This document shows, one piece after another, positions 53,150 through 62,335 of a stretch of DNA of 64,000 bases. The notes beneath the pieces were generated by a model. It had not been told where the DNA came from, searched no databases, and saw only the letters and a program-made list of their open reading frames with translations. Origin of the DNA: Marinobacter oulmenensis (GTDB lineage Bacteria > Pseudomonadota > Gammaproteobacteria > Pseudomonadales > Oleiphilaceae); assembly GCF_014201735.1 (NCBI RefSeq), contig NZ_JACHFE010000002.1, positions 372,001-436,000 of the forward strand. The letters are read 5' to 3'. Position 1 is the stretch's first letter. Every line of letters begins with the position of its first letter. Both the position numbers and the translations under genes were made by a program.

Positions 53150-53163
53150 TTGTTTTATATCAA
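53150..53163. promoter_or_regulatory. FNR/Anr-like box between methyltransferase and cydA
   Basis: TTGTTTTATATCAA matches the consensus TTGAT-N4-ATCAA with one mismatch (position 4). It lies 14 bp upstream of the methyltransferase start and ~170 bp upstream of cydA. Oxygen-responsive control of cydAB by FNR-family regulators is common. Binding is not proven. Confidence 0.4.
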
Positions 53164-53333
53164 GGGGTGCGACAAACTGCCCTAGGCAAATGATGTAAGC
53201 TTTCGGTAGCATCGTAACCAACTGCCGGTAATAACTACATAACAATATGACCTAAGGCAGCGGCTGGGCGGGCCAGCGCTGAACTTTGCTGGCCTGTGTG
53301 TATTGTGATTGTATGGATTACCGGAGGTTCCCA

Positions 53334-54758
53334 ATGGAACTCGATCCTCTCATTCTATCGCGAATACAGTTCGCGTTCGTGGTGTCCTTCCACGCTATCT
53401 TTCCGGTGTTCACCATCGGTCTCGCCTCCTACATTGCGGTGCTGGAGGCACTGAGCTTCAAGACCGGTAACCCCGTGTGGACCAAGCTGTCCGGATTCTG
53501 GACCAAGGTGTTCGCGGTGGTATTCGGCATGGGGGTCGTCTCCGGGATCGTCATGTCGTTCCAGTTCGGTACGAACTGGAGTAACTTCGCCCAGGCCTCC
53601 GCGAACTTCCTCGGGCCGGTGCTGAGTTACGAGGTGATAACCGCGTTCTTCCTGGAAGCGGCGTTCCTTGGCGTGCTGCTGTTCGGGCGCGACAAGGTGC
53701 CGGCCGGGCTTCACCTGTTCTCCGCGTTGATGGTGGCTGCTGGAACCTTCATCTCGTCGTTCTGGATTCTGGCCGCCAATAGCTGGATGCAGACCCCCGC
53801 CGGGACGGAACTGCGGGACGGCGTGTTCCATGTGGTGTCCTGGAGTGACGCCCTGTTCAATCCTTCCTTCATCTACCGCTTCATGCACATGGCGCTGGCC
53901 TCCTTCCTGACCGGCGGTTTTGTGGTGGCAGGCGTCAGTGCCTGGTATCTGCTGCGCGGCCGCGAGGTGGAAGCCAACCGCAAGGCGCTGTCCATGTGCC
54001 TTTGGCTGCTGCTGTTCATCGCGCCGGCGCAATTGGTGGTGGGTGATTTCCACGGACTGAACACCCTGGAGCACCAGCCCACCAAGGTGGCCGCGATGGA
54101 AGGCAACTGGGAAACCTCTGAAAACGTTCCTCTGCTGCTGTTCGCCATTCCGGACCAGGACAGCCAGTCCAACCTGGTGGAAATCGGCATTCCGGGCCTT
54201 GCCAGCCTGATCCTCACCCACGAGTGGGACGGCGAAGTACCGGGCATCAAGGATGCGCCTGTGGCAGAACAGCCACCGGTAGCGATTGTGTTCTGGTGCT
54301 TCCGGATCATGGTGGCCATGGGTGTGCTGATGATTCTGTTTGCCGTCGCGGGGCTGTTCCTCCGGGCCGGTGGCCGCTACTACCAGAACCGCTGGTACCT
54401 GCAGGGCCTGCGCTTCATGAGCTTTGCGCCGTTTATCGCGGTCTGGACTGGCTGGTTCGTCACCGAAGTGGGTCGTGCGCCCTGGCTGGTGTACGGCATC
54501 ATGGATCAGGCCGAGGCTCTGACACCGTCACTGACCGGTGGCATGGCGCTGTTCACCCTGATTGGCTACATCGTGGTTTACGCCTTTGTGTTCGCCTCCG
54601 GGGTCTACTACCTGATGCGCGTGCTGTTTGAAGGCATGGAAGAAGGCCATGAAGGCGAGGATGAAGGTGTCGAGCGCCCTGCCCGTCCGTTCTCTGCCGC
54701 GCATGTTTCGTTCGAGTACAACCAGTCCGGCAAGCCGGCTAACGAAGGGGGGCACTGA
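53334..54758 (+). CDS. cydA: Cytochrome bd ubiquinol oxidase subunit I
   Basis: I choose ATG 53334 behind CGGAGG; the frame is open upstream to 53286. The 474-residue subunit carries hemes b558, b595 and d and oxidises quinol. His20 in VVSFHAIFPVFTIG is the heme ligand equivalent to His19 of E. coli; FMHMALASFLTGGF holds the second. The Q-loop region is short (between WDGEVPGIKDAP and the following helix), as in the CIO (cyanide-insensitive) subgroup, and GRAPWLVYGIMD replaces the E. coli GRQPW motif. Followed 3 bp later by cydB. Confidence 0.94.
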   Translation: MELDPLILSRIQFAFVVSFHAIFPVFTIGLASYIAVLEALSFKTGNPVWTKLSGFWTKVFAVVFGMGVVSGIVMSFQFGTNWSNFAQASANFLGPVLSYEVITAFFLEAAFLGVLLFGRDKVPAGLHLFSALMVAAGTFISSFWILAANSWMQTPAGTELRDGVFHVVSWSDALFNPSFIYRFMHMALASFLTGGFVVAGVSAWYLLRGREVEANRKALSMCLWLLLFIAPAQLVVGDFHGLNTLEHQPTKVAAMEGNWETSENVPLLLFAIPDQDSQSNLVEIGIPGLASLILTHEWDGEVPGIKDAPVAEQPPVAIVFWCFRIMVAMGVLMILFAVAGLFLRAGGRYYQNRWYLQGLRFMSFAPFIAVWTGWFVTEVGRAPWLVYGIMDQAEALTPSLTGGMALFTLIGYIVVYAFVFASGVYYLMRVLFEGMEEGHEGEDEGVERPARPFSAAHVSFEYNQSGKPANEGGH

Positions 54759-54760
54759 TT

Positions 54761-55762
54761 ATGGAACTGTTTGACCTCGCCCTCATCTGGGCATTCATTA
54801 TCGGTTTCGGCATCATCATGTACGTTCTGATGGATGGCTTCGACCTTGGCGTCGGCATCCTGTTCCCGTTCGCGCGGTCCGAAGAGGAGCGCGACGTGAT
54901 GATGAACTCCGTGGCCCCGGTATGGGATGGCAATGAAACCTGGCTGATCCTCGGCGGTGCCGGCCTGCTGGCCGCCTTCCCGATGGTCTACTCCATCTTC
55001 CTGCCTGCGCTGTATATCGGCGTATTCCTGCTGCTGGCCGGTCTGATCTTCCGGGGCGTGGCCTTCGAGTTCCGCTTCAAGGCGCGCAGCTCCCGGTACC
55101 TCTGGAACTGGGCGTTTGCCGGTGGCTCCACCGTTGCGGCATTTGCCCAGGGCGCCGTTGTCGGTGCCTACATCCAGGGCTTTGAGACTTCCGGTGGTGT
55201 TTACGTCGGCGGCCCGCTCGACTGGCTGACCCCCTTCGTGGTGGTCACAGGCCTGGGCATGCTGGCCGGCTACGCGCTGCTGGGTTCCACCTGGCTGATC
55301 ATGAAAACCGAAGGCGATCTGCAGGAATGGGCCTATCGCATCACCACGCCACTGCTGATCGCGGTACTGGTGATCTTCGGCATCATCAGTGTATGGACCC
55401 CGTTTGTGGACGACATGGTGCGCGAGCGCTGGTTCTCCAACCTGAGCATCATCTGGGTGCTGCCGGTGCTTACCCTGCTGTGCGCCCTGCAGATCTGGCG
55501 TTCCGTGCGTAACCGTTCCGAGGGCATGCCGTTTGTGGCCACCATGGGGCTGTTCATCACCACCTATCTGGGCCTGGTGGTCAGTCGCTGGCCTTATGTG
55601 GTACCGCCGGAATACACCCTGTGGGAAGCCGCCTCCGCGTATGAGTCCCAGCTTTTCCTGCTGCTCGGGCTGCTGTTCGTGATCCCCATCGTGCTGACCT
55701 ATACTGCCTGGACCTATTGGGTATTCCGGGGCAAGGTCCGTGCCGGGGAGGGCTACCACTAA
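54761..55762 (+). CDS. cydB: Cytochrome bd oxidase subunit II
   Basis: The 333-residue subunit has about eight membrane segments and the conserved VLMDGFDLGVGILFPF and VAPVWDGNETWLILGGAGLL motifs near the N-terminus. It stabilises heme d with subunit I. Starts 2 bp after the cydA stop and is followed immediately by cydD. No cydX-like small subunit was seen within the operon. Confidence 0.95.
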   Translation: MELFDLALIWAFIIGFGIIMYVLMDGFDLGVGILFPFARSEEERDVMMNSVAPVWDGNETWLILGGAGLLAAFPMVYSIFLPALYIGVFLLLAGLIFRGVAFEFRFKARSSRYLWNWAFAGGSTVAAFAQGAVVGAYIQGFETSGGVYVGGPLDWLTPFVVVTGLGMLAGYALLGSTWLIMKTEGDLQEWAYRITTPLLIAVLVIFGIISVWTPFVDDMVRERWFSNLSIIWVLPVLTLLCALQIWRSVRNRSEGMPFVATMGLFITTYLGLVVSRWPYVVPPEYTLWEAASAYESQLFLLLGLLFVIPIVLTYTAWTYWVFRGKVRAGEGYH

Positions 55763-57451
55763 GTGAACGCACCTGAGCAACGGGAGATAAAAGCCTGGCT
55801 CTCGGAGCTGGCCGCCGGCAACCGGCGGTGGATTCAGGGAACCGTGATTGCCGGTTCCCTGGCCGGGCTGGCCACCATCGTGCAGATGGTGCTGCTGGCC
55901 CGGATTGTTCATCTCGGGGTGATTGACGAGGTTGCCCCCAAAGCGCTGACCGGGCTGTTTCTTGGCCTGGTTGCCGCCGTTATTGTGCGGGCCCTGTTCC
56001 AGGGCCTGCAAACCCGCCTCGCGGCGCAATGCAGCCAGATGGTCCGCCGCGCCGCCCGCCGTGAACTGCATCGCCACTGGCAAGCTGCCGGCCCGGTCGC
56101 CATCGGCCAGGAATCCGCCGGCACCCTCGCGCGGGAATGGATTGATCACGTCGAAGCCCTGCACGGTTACTTCGCCCGTTTTCTGCCCCAGATGAGCCTG
56201 TCGGTGATTGTGCCCCTGGCTATTCTAGTGCTTGTGTTTTCTCTGGACTGGCTGGCCGGTATCTTCCTGCTGCTGTCCGCACCGCTGATTCCCCTGTTCA
56301 TGGCCCTGGTGGGCATGGGCGCAGAGAAACTGAACCAGCAGCATTTTGAGGCCATCAGCCGGCTGTCGGGCCAGTTTCTGGACAAGGTCCGGGGGCTGAC
56401 CACGCTGCAACTGTTCGGCCAGACCGAACCGGCCGCCCAATTGCTGGAGCAACGCTCCGACCGCTACCGGCTGGTTACCATGAAAACCCTCCGGGTTGCC
56501 TTTCTGTCTTCGGCGGTACTGGAATTCTTTGCCTCGGTGGCCATTGCGGTCATCGCCATTTACATCGGTTTCGGCCTCCTGGGCTACATCAGCTATGGTC
56601 CTTCCGATGAACTCACTCTGTTTACCGGCCTGCTGATTCTCCTGCTGGCGCCGGAATTCTTCCAGCCCCTGCGTACCCTGTCCCAGCATTATCATGACCG
56701 GGCCGCCGCCCTGGGCGCAGGCGCCGAAATCCTGGGCCGGCTGCGGGCCTTCGGCAACGGTAACCAGGACAGCAACCGGCCGGATGAACACGCCTCCTCC
56801 GGCGATCCCCATCACATCATGCTGGAAGCCATTGATTTCACCCATCCGGGGGATGACGCTCCCTGGTTCCGGAATCTGTCCCTGAGCATTGAACGCGGTC
56901 AGGCCGTGGCGCTGACCGGCCCCTCCGGTGGCGGCAAATCCACCCTGCTGCATCTGCTGGCCGGGTTTCTGGCGCCGGATACCGGTTCTATCCGGGTCTT
57001 TGGCAAGGCACCGGGGCAGTACAGTTTTGGCTGGCTCGGCCAGCGGGGTTTCCTGGTCCACGGCACCTGGGCGGACAATCTGCGTTTGACCTCACCCGGC
57101 GCGTCGGACGTCGCCATTGAATCGGCCCTGCAACGGGTTGGCCTGGGCGACCTGCTTGCCAGCCGGAAAGACGGCATCTACAGCCCGGTCTCCGAACAGG
57201 GGCGCGGCCTCTCCGGTGGCCAGGCGCGGAGGCTGAGCCTGGCCCGTATTTTCCTGGCGGATTACGACCTGATCCTGCTGGACGAGCCCACGGCCGGGCT
57301 GGATGCAGACAGCGAGATTTTCGTGCTCGAAAGCCTGCACAAACTCTCGGAAGCCGGCAAAACGCTTATCTTCTCCACCCATCACCATGCCCTGCTGGCC
57401 CTGGCTGACCGGACCCTGTCCGTCCACGAAGGGGAGGTGCTTGATGTTTGA
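55763..57451 (+). CDS. cydD: CydD subunit of the CydDC thiol exporter
   Basis: The 562-residue ABC transporter half starts at GTG 55763 directly after the cydB stop. Six membrane helices (to ~310) precede the ATPase with Walker A TGPSGGGKSTLLHLL, signature GLSGGQARRLSLARIFL and Walker B LILLDEPTAGLD. CydDC exports cysteine and glutathione and is needed for bd oxidase assembly. The 3' end overlaps cydC by 8 bp. Confidence 0.93.
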   Translation: MNAPEQREIKAWLSELAAGNRRWIQGTVIAGSLAGLATIVQMVLLARIVHLGVIDEVAPKALTGLFLGLVAAVIVRALFQGLQTRLAAQCSQMVRRAARRELHRHWQAAGPVAIGQESAGTLAREWIDHVEALHGYFARFLPQMSLSVIVPLAILVLVFSLDWLAGIFLLLSAPLIPLFMALVGMGAEKLNQQHFEAISRLSGQFLDKVRGLTTLQLFGQTEPAAQLLEQRSDRYRLVTMKTLRVAFLSSAVLEFFASVAIAVIAIYIGFGLLGYISYGPSDELTLFTGLLILLLAPEFFQPLRTLSQHYHDRAAALGAGAEILGRLRAFGNGNQDSNRPDEHASSGDPHHIMLEAIDFTHPGDDAPWFRNLSLSIERGQAVALTGPSGGGKSTLLHLLAGFLAPDTGSIRVFGKAPGQYSFGWLGQRGFLVHGTWADNLRLTSPGASDVAIESALQRVGLGDLLASRKDGIYSPVSEQGRGLSGGQARRLSLARIFLADYDLILLDEPTAGLDADSEIFVLESLHKLSEAGKTLIFSTHHHALLALADRTLSVHEGEVLDV

Positions 57452-59051
57452 ACTGCGCCCCTGGCTTGCCCTGATTTTCCGCCGGCCGGGCCGGCTGGTG
57501 CTCGGTGGTCTGCTGATCCTGGCCACGCTGCTGTCCGGCATCGGGCTTCTGGCCCTCTCCGGCTGGTTCATTACCGAAACCGCCCTGGTGGGCATCCTTC
57601 TGGCCGCCGGCGTGCAGGCCAGCGTTAACCTGTATGTGCCCGGTGGCGGTATCCGTTTCTTTGCGGTTTCCCGCACTGTGGCCCGCTATATGGAGCGGGT
57701 TTACAACCACGACACCGTGCTGCGGCTGCTGACCGACATTCGGGTCACCCTGTTCCGCGAACTGGCCGCGGCCAATCGCGCTGGCCGGGAGCACCTGTCC
57801 GGTCCCCAGTGGCTGTCCCGGCTGACCAGCGATGTGGACGCCCTGGACACCCTGTACCTGCGCCTGATCGCCCCTACGGCCCTGGCACTGGTGGTGATTC
57901 TGCTGCTGGCGCTGATGGCCTGGCTGCTGTTCGACTGCGCGGTTGCTGCCGGCGTACTGATGGTGACGCTGCTGGCACTGGTGATCGCCACCCTGGCGGT
58001 GTATCTGGTTACCCGCCGGGCCTCATCCCGCCAGAGTGACCGGCAGGAGGCGCTGCGCACGGCGGTGGTGGAACATATTGAAGGCTTTGGCGAACTCCGC
58101 GCCGCCGGTCGCACCGGCCGGCACGGCGCCTGGCTGCTGCGACAGGCCCACGGCATGAACGCCGAGCAGGCCCGGGTGGAGTCCCGCGTTGGCTGGCATC
58201 AGGCCGTCAGCCAGCTACTGGTGAATCTTGCCGCCATTCTGGCACTCTGGGCCGGGTATGAACTGTTCCGGGCGGATGTGATCTCCGGGCCGGTTCTGGT
58301 GCTGCTGCCGATCGCGATTCTGGGTCTCACCGAAGTGATGACGGTACTACCGGATGCCTTTGGAAAACTGGGGAGCACCATCGCCTCTGCCCGGCGGCTT
58401 AACCGGGACACGGCCTCTGACCATCCGCCGATTGAGATTCCGGCACCGCCGGAGGGGCTGGCCCTGCAGGCCAGTGATCTGGCGGTTCAGTACCCCGGTT
58501 ATGCGCCGGTGGTCACACATCTGGATATGGCGCTGGCACCGGGCGAACGGGTGGGCATTACCGGGCGCTCCGGCAGCGGCAAGTCGTCGGTGGCGGACAC
58601 CCTGGCCGGGCTGCTACAACCGGCCCGGGGCACACTGGCCCGGCTGCCCTGCGCCTACCTGACCCAACAGACCGTTCTGTTTGACGATAGCCTGCGGGCG
58701 AACCTGAGGATGGGGTGCTCAACCGCCACGGACGGCGACCTCTGGCGGGTTCTGGAAATGGTGGAACTGGCGGAACGCTTTGCCCGCGAACCGGATCAGC
58801 TGGATAGCTGGCTGGGCAATACCGGCAGCCGGCTTTCTGGCGGCGAAGCCCGCAGGGTGGCACTGGCGCGTGTTCTGCTGAGCCCGGCGCCGCTTCTGAT
58901 CCTGGATGAGCCGTTCACCGGCGTGGATGCTGACACCCGCGCCCGCATCAGCAAACGGCTGGAACGCTGGCTGGACGGAAAGACACTGGTCGCCCTGGCC
59001 CACGGGCCGGATGCCCTGCCGGCAACCGACCGCGTGATTCCTCTGGGTTAG
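57444..59051 (+). CDS. cydC: CydC subunit of the CydDC thiol exporter
   Basis: I start at ATG 57444, overlapping the cydD stop, preceded by GGGGAGGTG. The 535-residue partner of CydD has six helices and an ATPase with Walker A GRSGSGKSSVADTL, signature LSGGEARRVALARVLL and Walker B LLILDEPFTGVD. Together the two halves form the heterodimeric transporter. Last gene of the cyd operon; its stop overlaps by 4 bp the convergent oxidoreductase gene. Confidence 0.93.
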   Translation: MFELRPWLALIFRRPGRLVLGGLLILATLLSGIGLLALSGWFITETALVGILLAAGVQASVNLYVPGGGIRFFAVSRTVARYMERVYNHDTVLRLLTDIRVTLFRELAAANRAGREHLSGPQWLSRLTSDVDALDTLYLRLIAPTALALVVILLLALMAWLLFDCAVAAGVLMVTLLALVIATLAVYLVTRRASSRQSDRQEALRTAVVEHIEGFGELRAAGRTGRHGAWLLRQAHGMNAEQARVESRVGWHQAVSQLLVNLAAILALWAGYELFRADVISGPVLVLLPIAILGLTEVMTVLPDAFGKLGSTIASARRLNRDTASDHPPIEIPAPPEGLALQASDLAVQYPGYAPVVTHLDMALAPGERVGITGRSGSGKSSVADTLAGLLQPARGTLARLPCAYLTQQTVLFDDSLRANLRMGCSTATDGDLWRVLEMVELAERFAREPDQLDSWLGNTGSRLSGGEARRVALARVLLSPAPLLILDEPFTGVDADTRARISKRLERWLDGKTLVALAHGPDALPATDRVIPLG

Positions 59052-60289
59052 CGGGTTTCCACCACCTCAAACGCCAGGCCGGCCTTTTCCGTCAGGCGTT
59101 TGTGCAGGGCGCCATCCAGCAGGGAGGCCGGCGTCCAGAAACCGCCTGGCTGGTCGCTGGCGATATCAAAAGCCAGACACAGCCCGGCTTCACCCAGCAT
59201 CTTGCCCGTGGAACCATAGCCGGGGTCCCGGTCGCCGGTAACCTTGGTGATCAGGGTTTTGCCATCCTCGGTCCGCCCGACAAAGCGCAGATCAAAGAAT
59301 CCGGTCCGCTGTTGTTCTTCACTGGGCCCTTCACCGGGCTTCGGCACCAGTTTTTCCACCACCCAGCGGGTGGGCTTGATGGCAGATGCGGTGAAGAAGC
59401 CACCCAGCGCTGCCGTCATTGCGTAAGCGCGGGCCCGGCCTTTCATGCCGCGGCCAGTCATCATCGCCTCGTCGTAGGTGAATTCCTTGCCGTAACGGGC
59501 GGATTGCAGGGCGTTTGAGCGATGCACCACGCGGGTGTTGATGGCGCCCATCACGAACGGAGCCAGCCAGGCGTTCAGTGTGCGGTCAAACTCGGCGCCC
59601 TTGAGGCTCGGCTGGCGCTTGGATGACCGGTGCTCCGGCGGGCAGATGGAGAACGGGTTGGCCATTTCCTTGCGCAGTTTCGGGTCTGCCGCCACTTCCT
59701 TGGCAATGTTGATCATCGAGGCCACGGTGCCGCCAGAGAGGCCGCCCTTGGCCACTTTCACCCGCATGCGAACGTCCCGACAGCGCGCGCCGAAGGTTTC
59801 CTCGGCCTGCTGCTGCAGGAACCACACCCCCATGTCGGAGGGAATGGAATCAAAACCGCAACAGTGCACGATGCGCGCGCCGGAGGCTTTGGCGTCGTCC
59901 TCATAACGTTCGATCATCCGGCGAATCCACTGCACTTCCCCGGTCAGGTCGCAGTAATCGGTGCCGGATCTGGCACAGGCCCGCACCATGGGTTCACCAA
60001 ACAGCGCATAGGGCCCCACGGTGGAAATCACGACCCGGGTAGCCGCGCAGAGGTTATCGATGGAGGCCTCGTCGCCCACGTCGGCCGTCAGTACAGGCAA
60101 TGCGTCCGCGCCGTCACCCAGACGGGATTTAAGCCCGTCCAGCTTTTGCTGTGAGCGCCCGGCAATGGCCCAGTTCAGCGACTGCCCCACGCCATAGCTT
60201 TCAAACAGGTAGCGCGCCAGTATCTGGCCGACGAAGCTGGTGGCACCAAACACCACGAGGTGATAAGGGGTATCGTTTGCCGTTTCCAT
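59048..60289 (-). CDS. Saccharopine dehydrogenase-like oxidoreductase
   Basis: The 413-residue protein starts with an NADP-binding fold (HLVVFGATSFVGQILARYLF) and continues VVISTVGPYALFGEPMVRAC and DYCDLTGEVQWIRRM, the pattern of the saccharopine-dehydrogenase/trans-acting enoyl reductase group. In this group the substrates are often lipid-linked, but none can be assigned here. It is separated from etfA by a terminator and is convergent with cydC. Confidence 0.8.
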   Translation of the reverse strand: METANDTPYHLVVFGATSFVGQILARYLFESYGVGQSLNWAIAGRSQQKLDGLKSRLGDGADALPVLTADVGDEASIDNLCAATRVVISTVGPYALFGEPMVRACARSGTDYCDLTGEVQWIRRMIERYEDDAKASGARIVHCCGFDSIPSDMGVWFLQQQAEETFGARCRDVRMRVKVAKGGLSGGTVASMINIAKEVAADPKLRKEMANPFSICPPEHRSSKRQPSLKGAEFDRTLNAWLAPFVMGAINTRVVHRSNALQSARYGKEFTYDEAMMTGRGMKGRARAYAMTAALGGFFTASAIKPTRWVVEKLVPKPGEGPSEEQQRTGFFDLRFVGRTEDGKTLITKVTGDRDPGYGSTGKMLGEAGLCLAFDIASDQPGGFWTPASLLDGALHKRLTEKAGLAFEVVETR

Positions 60290-60372
60290 GGGAGCCTCTC
60301 GTTGTCATTATCGGTTACTGAGGTGTTTATCTCTGGTTCCGAGCATATCAGCCATGCCCGGCAATGGCCCAT

Positions 60373-60400
60373 AAAAAAAGGCACCCGGAGGTGCCTTTTT
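60373..60400 (-). terminator. Rho-independent terminator of the etfBA operon
   Basis: GGCACC (60380-60385) and GGTGCC (60390-60395) form a stem with a 4-base loop; an A-run lies on the left and a T-run on the right. On the minus strand the hairpin is followed by TTTTTTTAT, an ideal U-tract, just downstream of etfA (stop at 60418). It could act on both strands. Confidence 0.85.
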
Positions 60401-60417
60401 ATCGGAAGATCAGAAGA

Positions 60418-61359
60418 TTACAGAACCTTCTTCAGTTCTTCCTCAAACTGCGGAACCGCTTCGAACAGGTCCGCGACCAGGCCGTAATCCGCCACCTGGA
60501 AGATCGGCGCTTCTTCGTCCTTGTTGATCGCAACGATCACCTTGGAGTCAGACATACCGGCCAGGTGCTGGATGGCGCCGGAAATACCAACGGCCACGTA
60601 CAGCTGCGGAGCCACGATCTTACCGGTCTGACCCACCTGCATGTCGTTCGGCACGAAGCCGGCATCAACAGCAGCACGGGAAGCACCAACAGCGGCGCCC
60701 AGCAGGTCAGCAACCTGCTCCAGCATCTTGAAGTTTTCACCGTTCTGCATGCCACGGCCACCGGAGATAACCACACCAGCGGAGGACAGGTCCGGACGGT
60801 CAGACTCGGCTTTCTGCTCGCTGACGAAGGCAGACAGGCCGGCATCTTTAACCACGTCCAGTTGCTCGACCGATGCGGAGCCACCTTCAGCAGCTACCGG
60901 ATCGAACGCGGTCGGACGAACGGTCACAACCTTGATGCTGTCGCTGGCCTTGACGGTCGCGATGGCGTTACCGGCGTAGATCGGACGAACAAAGGTGTCG
61001 TCAGATTCCACACGGACGATATCGGAGACCTGGGCAACGTCCAGCAGCGCAGCAACGCGCGGCATGAAGTCTTTGCCAGTGGTGCCGGCAGCAGACAGGA
61101 TGTGGCTGTAGCCTTTACCAACCTCGGCAACCAGCTCGCCCAGGTTCTCGGCCAGGAAGTGGCCATAAGCGGCGTTATCGGCAACCAGGACCTTGTTCAC
61201 GCCGTCTGCCTTGGCGGCGGATTCAGCGACGGCGCCTACGTTTTCGCCGGCAACCAGCACGTCGATGTCGCCACCGATGGCCTTGGCAGCCGCTACAACA
61301 TTCAGGGTAGCCTGCTTCAGGCTGCTGTTGTCGTGTTCAGCAATTACCAGGATGCTCAT
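60418..61359 (-). CDS. etfA: Electron transfer flavoprotein alpha subunit
   Basis: The 313-residue FAD-binding subunit takes electrons from acyl-CoA dehydrogenases. It has the C-terminal FAD signature: [17 protein letters not shown] followed by [19 protein letters not shown] and a final [11 protein letters not shown]. It starts directly after etfB; the stop of etfB and this ATG are adjacent. Confidence 0.96.
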   Translation of the reverse strand: MSILVIAEHDNSSLKQATLNVVAAAKAIGGDIDVLVAGENVGAVAESAAKADGVNKVLVADNAAYGHFLAENLGELVAEVGKGYSHILSAAGTTGKDFMPRVAALLDVAQVSDIVRVESDDTFVRPIYAGNAIATVKASDSIKVVTVRPTAFDPVAAEGGSASVEQLDVVKDAGLSAFVSEQKAESDRPDLSSAGVVISGGRGMQNGENFKMLEQVADLLGAAVGASRAAVDAGFVPNDMQVGQTGKIVAPQLYVAVGISGAIQHLAGMSDSKVIVAINKDEEAPIFQVADYGLVADLFEAVPQFEEELKKVL

Positions 61360-62109
61360 TTAGATCACCTTCGCTTCGTTCTTCAGTTTGTCCACCAGCT
61401 CAGCTACGTCGGCCACCTTGACGCCAGGCTGACGGGCAGCCGGGGCTTCAACTTTCAGGGTGGACAGACGCGGCGCAACCTCAACACCCAGGTCGGCCGG
61501 GCTCATGGAATCGAGCGGCTTTTTCTTCGCCTTCATGATGTTCGGCAGGGAAGCATAACGCGGCTCGTTCAGACGCAGGTCGGTGGTGACAACCGCCGGC
61601 AGGTTCAGGGCAACGGTCATCAGGCCGCCGTCAACCTCACGGGTCACGTTGACTTTGTCACCCTCAACAACCACTTCAGAGGCAAAGGTACCCTGCCCCA
61701 TGCCGGTCAGTGCTGCCAGCATCTGGCCGGTCTGGTTGTTGTCGGAATCGATGGACTGTTTGCCCAGAATCACCATTTTCGGCTCTTCTTTCTCGACAAC
61801 GGCCTTCAGCAGCTTGGCCGCTTCGAGTGACTGGACGTCTTCGTCCGTCTCAATGTGGATGCCACGGTCAGCGCCCAGGGCCAGTGCGGTGCGAATCTGC
61901 TCCTGTGCGGCCTTCGGGCCAATGGATACAACAACGATCTCGCTGGCATCTCCCTTCTCTTTCAGACGAACCGCCTCTTCAACAGCGATTTCGCAGAACG
62001 GGTTCATTGCCATCTTCACGTTGGCGAGGTCCACACCGGTGTTGTCCGGCTTGACGCGAACCTTCACGTTGTAGTCGATAACTCGTTTTACAGCGACCAG
62101 AACCTTCAT
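61360..62109 (-). CDS. etfB: Electron transfer flavoprotein beta subunit
   Basis: The 249-residue subunit binds AMP. It begins [20 protein letters not shown] and has [20 protein letters not shown] and [20 protein letters not shown], the family's conserved stretches. It leads the leftward etfBA operon; its upstream region is shared with the divergent ETF-quinone oxidoreductase gene, so all three components are co-regulated candidates. Confidence 0.96.
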   Translation of the reverse strand: MKVLVAVKRVIDYNVKVRVKPDNTGVDLANVKMAMNPFCEIAVEEAVRLKEKGDASEIVVVSIGPKAAQEQIRTALALGADRGIHIETDEDVQSLEAAKLLKAVVEKEEPKMVILGKQSIDSDNNQTGQMLAALTGMGQGTFASEVVVEGDKVNVTREVDGGLMTVALNLPAVVTTDLRLNEPRYASLPNIMKAKKKPLDSMSPADLGVEVAPRLSTLKVEAPAARQPGVKVADVAELVDKLKNEAKVI

Positions 62110-62246
62110 AGATTCCTCGTTCTTCTACGATGGGTTGAATAGATCTGCCAGGTTGACCCGGCTCAGCAATGAGACGATACTAAAAATCGACTCAAAACAC
62201 ACTAGTTTTTGGTGTACATGTACATTGCCAGAGGTAGACGGAGAAT

Positions 62247-62266
62247 TCAAACAAACGTTTGTTTGA
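62247..62266. promoter_or_regulatory. Perfect palindrome of PsrA type between etfB and ETF-QO
   Basis: The 20-bp perfect palindrome (CAAAC arms flanking AAACGTTT, total 62247-62266) fits the PsrA pattern CAAAC-N-GTTTG with 8 bases between the outer arms or 0-4 between the inner arms. PsrA is a TetR-family repressor of fatty-acid oxidation genes, including etf genes, in Pseudomonas and marine gammaproteobacteria. It lies 137 bp before etfB and 70 bp before the ETF-QO start, able to serve both. The regulator identity is inferred. Confidence 0.55.
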
Positions 62267-62335
62267 TTCGGGAAATGTGTTTATCCTTCGTGCATAGCCC
62301 CCTATTCATTAAAAAAAGCTGTTGAGGAGACCAAC

